DNA of 9,203 nt from the NCBI GenBank assembly GCA_016932965.1, contig JAFGBW010000160.1:1-9203 (forward strand). Direction: 5' to 3'. Both the position numbers and the translations under genes were made by a program. The notes below the pieces were generated by a model, which was given only the letters and a program-made list of their open reading frames with translations, was not told where the DNA came from and searched no databases. The stretch comes from Candidatus Auribacterota bacterium. GTDB taxonomy: Bacteria > Auribacterota > JAFGBW01. This document shows positions 6,554 to 9,203 of the stretch, piece after piece; the stretch's first letter is position 1; the number at the start of each line of letters is the position of its first letter.

Positions 6554-8875
6554 TCACGCCCCGGTTTCAACGGCCTGAACTGCGGGTTTACCAACCAGGT
6601 TCTCCGTTTCATCCCGGGAAACATAGCGCCTGTATGTTTCCTCTTCAATAACTGTCCTGCCCTCTGTATTGAATGCCAGAAGTCCGCTTGAAAACTTTCT
6701 TCTGTAATACTGAATCACGTCGTACGGGACTAACTTTGCTATTTTAGGACATCTCACTTCCCAGCCGTCACCCACTTTCAAAGCTTCTGAAATGGGTTTC
6801 AAGTTCCACGCCTGTTTCATCGCCCTCAGGCCATCTTCAGGATGCTGTTCATAAGACTTATTCTCTCTGAACTGTGAATCCTCAACAGAAGATTTGATCA
6901 CATCCTCGCCGGTTGATTTAAGTACGTTCATGAACAAACGGATACAGAAAGCCTTCTGTTTCCTGGAGAGAGTGCCCCTGCGGATGGAATTGATGACATC
7001 CATGAACTCCTGTATCGGATAGTCAGAGGAAACGGATGCTTCAATCATTCCAAGATAAAAAGAGCTCATTTCTTTTCTTGAGACATAAAGCCTGTTTATA
7101 AAACAGTCCATCCCGAAAACCACTGCCGTAAAATCATCCGGATAAAAGAATTCATGGGCCCGTTCCGCCAGCATCTCTTCCGCAGAAGGCGTCATTTCTC
7201 CGCTCTGCAGATCTCTGTATTTCACGAACGGAAAACCAATCCTGCTTGCCATCCGCCTGGTGACGGGAGGGCTCCCGTATTTTATTCCAATCTCCCTGTA
7301 ACTCAATGTATCCGCCTTCATATCAGCGGATAAAATCTCAACCGGGCCCAGTTTGGCACTGACCACCTGGACGGGAAATCTCACTCCTGACATCTCCTCC
7401 ATGGAACGGATGACCGGACTGACGTCTTCCCCTGCAACAAGTTCCAGCTGCGTCAAATGCCGCATGATCCGCTGTCTGACACTCCTGTTATCTAAAATGC
7501 GCCCGTTGTGAATGAGGGGTGAAATGAGCGCAAAAAAATCCCTGACCGTTCTGATCTTTCCCCTGTTCATTTCAGCCGCCCTGTCCATGTTTCTTATAAA
7601 GTCATTGGCAAGCGGATCCTGTTCTCTCGGAATCCTGATAATGAATCTGGCCCCGCCGTATTGAGCCGAATTCCCTGCTTCAATGGTCCCTCCCATCATT
7701 TGGATCACATGCCTGGCCAGGGCCAGCCCCGTACCGCTTCCCCGAGTCTCCGAAACTCCCAGACTGAATAATTTCTGCTGACCGGTGGTTGCGTCAATAT
7801 CCAGCAGATAGGCAGAGTCATCTCTGAATCCATCCCCATTGTCTTCAACAACAAACTCGATATGGGTGTCTGTTTCCCGGACATCAATCCACATTTCATC
7901 AATTTTCAGCTTGATGATATTGGAGATCAGTCTCTCGATGGCGACCCGCATGAAAAACTGGTCAAAAGCATACCGGAAACCCTGCTGGTCCACGTTCGAC
8001 AATCTCAATTGATCCTTTGGATAATGAATTCGCGGAAAATGCAGTGAATCGTGGGTATCTCTTGAAATCCGATCGATCCGGTCAAACATGGCCTGAAGAT
8101 CAATCTCCTCATTTCTGACTATTTTCCCCTGGGTGAACCGGACGAATAAAAAAGGCAAAAGGCTCCTCATTTCAGTCAAAGCTTTATCCAGAGTAGCCTT
8201 CCACTGTGCATATCTTTCAGGAAAATTTTCTCTGAAGCTTGTCTCATTGTCAAGATACCAGGTATACAGCTCCTCAAATGTTTCCACCAGGTTTTCAAGT
8301 GCTTTTACCGCTTCCCGGTCATCGATTGTACCTTCTGTCACGGTTTTCTTTAAAACCCGGTAACCCGGAGACCCCGCTCCCGCGTTGTCAATGAATCTAC
8401 TGTTCAGGGCCGTGAATTCATTTTTGAGCTGTGCTTGCGTCACCGGGTTCGGCCACTCCCTGGTCATCATGGAGGAGATGATGCCGATAATCGTCTGGGT
8501 CATCCTGCTGATGTTCCAGTATTCCACCCCGCCGTGGCCGAACATGTTGACGGTGATCTGCAGTCTTTCATGAAGATTCTCTGAGAAGTTATAGTCACTG
8601 GCAGAAGAAACCAGGATGGACGCCGCGGTTTCTCCGGGCTGAATTTCATCCAGCATGCTTTCAGCCAGTTTTCTCTCCATGGGGGAAGAGGGACTCTCAG
8701 CGATGGTTCTTAGAATGACCGATAAACCTGATCTTATGGAAAAAACAGAAGACGGAGCCAGGCAGGAAACGCAGGCATATCCCACAGCACAAACAAAAAT
8801 AAGACTTATCAAGAACAGGGAAACAAATTGAAAACAATGAGGACATCGATACATTATACTGGAATCACGCTTCAT
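6554..8875 (-). CDS. 'LAP' protein with histidine-kinase-type (GHKL) ATPase domain
   Basis: This 773-residue protein has a hydrophobic segment at about 16-34 followed by CLAPSS (38-43), the shared LAP motif. Residues 300-416 form a GHKL ATPase domain: N-box ERLISNIIK (314-322, with N319 and K322 kept), G1 box DNGDGF (345-350), F-box-like KLFSLG (368-373), G2 box GSGTGLALAR (379-388), and a closing ARFIIRIP strand. Such domains bind ATP and in histidine kinases phosphorylate a His in a preceding dimerisation helix. No standard H-box is visible. H114 in MFGHGGVEYW is the best candidate but lies about 200 residues upstream of the N-box. Residues 430-773 match nothing I recognise and are mostly helical. 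The start may instead be M8 (8854), which places LAP at residues 32-34, closer to its sister proteins. No Shine-Dalgarno site precedes either ATG. It converges with the 337-residue gene. Confidence 0.85.
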   Translation of the reverse strand: MKRDSSIMYRCPHCFQFVSLFLISLIFVCAVGYACVSCLAPSSVFSIRSGLSVILRTIAESPSSPMERKLAESMLDEIQPGETAASILVSSASDYNFSENLHERLQITVNMFGHGGVEYWNISRMTQTIIGIISSMMTREWPNPVTQAQLKNEFTALNSRFIDNAGAGSPGYRVLKKTVTEGTIDDREAVKALENLVETFEELYTWYLDNETSFRENFPERYAQWKATLDKALTEMRSLLPFLFVRFTQGKIVRNEEIDLQAMFDRIDRISRDTHDSLHFPRIHYPKDQLRLSNVDQQGFRYAFDQFFMRVAIERLISNIIKLKIDEMWIDVRETDTHIEFVVEDNGDGFRDDSAYLLDIDATTGQQKLFSLGVSETRGSGTGLALARHVIQMMGGTIEAGNSAQYGGARFIIRIPREQDPLANDFIRNMDRAAEMNRGKIRTVRDFFALISPLIHNGRILDNRSVRQRIMRHLTQLELVAGEDVSPVIRSMEEMSGVRFPVQVVSAKLGPVEILSADMKADTLSYREIGIKYGSPPVTRRMASRIGFPFVKYRDLQSGEMTPSAEEMLAERAHEFFYPDDFTAVVFGMDCFINRLYVSRKEMSSFYLGMIEASVSSDYPIQEFMDVINSIRRGTLSRKQKAFCIRLFMNVLKSTGEDVIKSSVEDSQFRENKSYEQHPEDGLRAMKQAWNLKPISEALKVGDGWEVRCPKIAKLVPYDVIQYYRRKFSSGLLAFNTEGRTVIEEETYRRYVSRDETENLVGKPAVQAVETGA

Positions 8876-8881
8876 GCCACA

Positions 8882-8910
8882 TTAATACATTTAAAAATAT
8901 ATTTTGTCAA
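8882..8910 (-). promoter_or_regulatory. sigma-70-type promoter for the GHKL ATPase gene
   Basis: On the minus strand there is a perfect TTGACA (8905-8910), a 17-base spacer and TATTAA (8882-8887, 4 of 6). Only 6 bases separate the -10 from the ATG at 8875, so the predicted transcript would start at or next to that ATG. The mRNA would be leaderless, or the in-frame ATG at 8854 would be the real start with a leader of about 21 bases. Confidence 0.5.
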
Positions 8911-8984
8911 ATTAAACGCAGCAAAATAATCATCCAATTGGCCCCTTTTCACCTGAAAACAATATTTTCTTCTCCGAGTCATAT

Positions 8985-8993
8985 TGCTATAAC
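8985..8993 (+). promoter_or_regulatory. extended -10 promoter for the DUF3795 gene
   Basis: TGCTATAAC is a 5-of-6 -10 hexamer (8988-8993) with a TGn extension. The -35 region (TTTTCT, 8965-8970) is weak. It would give a short leader of about 20 bases with AAAGGA (9006-9011) as ribosome binding site before the ATG at 9021. Confidence 0.35.
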
Positions 8994-9020
8994 ACATCCA
9001 GTCACAAAGGAAATCCATAC

Positions 9021-9203
9021 ATGGAAATCACGATCAATCCCAGACTGGTTGCTTTCTGCGGGCTTTACTGCGGTGCCTGCGGCCGATACCTGAAAAACAA
9101 ATGCCCGGGCTGTGTCGGCAACGAAAAGGCAGCCTGGTGCAGCGTCCGTACCTGCTGTCTGGAAAATCACTTTTCAAGCTGCGCGGAGTGCAGGGACTTC
9201 ACG
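9021..9203 (+). CDS. cysteine-rich DUF3795-type protein, 3' end cut by window
   Basis: I translated 61 residues in frame to the right edge with no stop. The segment has ten cysteines: C13 and C17-x2-C20 in FCGLYCGACGRYL, C28-x2-C31 in CPGC, C40, the C45/C46 pair, and C54-x2-C57 in CAECRDF. The order CGLYCGAC, then KCxGC, then CxECxxF is the signature I associate with DUF3795, a short family of putative zinc- or iron-sulfur-binding proteins with no established function. There is no signal peptide, so it is probably cytoplasmic. The start has AAAGGA (9006-9011) 9 bases upstream and an extended -10 box. It is transcribed divergently from the GHKL ATPase gene across a 145-bp gap. The metal-binding role is family inference. 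Confidence 0.85.
   Translation, partial: MEITINPRLVAFCGLYCGACGRYLKNKCPGCVGNEKAAWCSVRTCCLENHFSSCAECRDFT

Noticed and set aside
6398-6691. Possible frameshifted continuation of the kinase-like protein in another frame
   Set aside because: The 337-residue frame ends shortly after ILRDLD, so I checked for a shifted C-terminal tail. The alternative frame shows nothing resembling a kinase C-lobe, so there is no positive evidence of a frameshift.

Overview
The window reads as an accessory stretch of a bacterial chromosome, most likely from an uncultivated Gram-negative lineage. Three unrelated predicted exported proteins share a Leu-Ala-Pro (LAP) motif just after the N-terminal hydrophobic segment. 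From memory this resembles the large families of 'LAP' proteins in Candidatus Omnitrophota (PVC-related), so that is my best guess at the organism. It cannot be confirmed here. Promoters of the TTGACA-17 bp-TAnnnn type and A-rich Shine-Dalgarno sites point to an ordinary sigma-70 bacterium.

Layout, left to right. Positions 1-795 (minus) hold the first 265 codons of a CheB-type chemotaxis methylesterase that runs off the left edge. After a 235-bp divergent promoter region comes a SagB-type nitroreductase-family enzyme (1031-1663, plus). It meets, tail to tail with a 6-bp gap, a 656-residue LAP protein of unknown function (1670-3640, minus). Positions 3641-4280 contain no convincing gene but hold a 196-bp composite inverted repeat. 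A small secreted protein with two AGHYE...WVxG repeats follows (4281-4751, minus). Positions 4752-5439 hold no convincing gene but carry a second, larger and more AT-rich copy of the composite repeat. Next is a 337-residue LAP protein with a degenerate kinase-like C-terminal half (5440-6453, plus). It converges on a 773-residue LAP protein carrying a histidine-kinase-type ATPase domain (6554-8875, minus). A divergent gene for a cysteine-rich DUF3795 protein (9021 onward, plus) runs off the right edge.

The genes look like independent single-gene transcription units in alternating orientation, not an operon. Three minus-strand genes (cheB, the 656-residue and the 773-residue LAP genes) have perfect TTGACA -35 boxes with 17-bp spacers. 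The recurring theme is signalling or phosphotransfer-like folds: a receiver domain in CheB, a GHKL ATPase and a kinase-like fold. Two of the three follow an export-type N-terminus. Exported-looking proteins with nucleotide-binding folds that share a LAP tag are the most unusual feature of the window.
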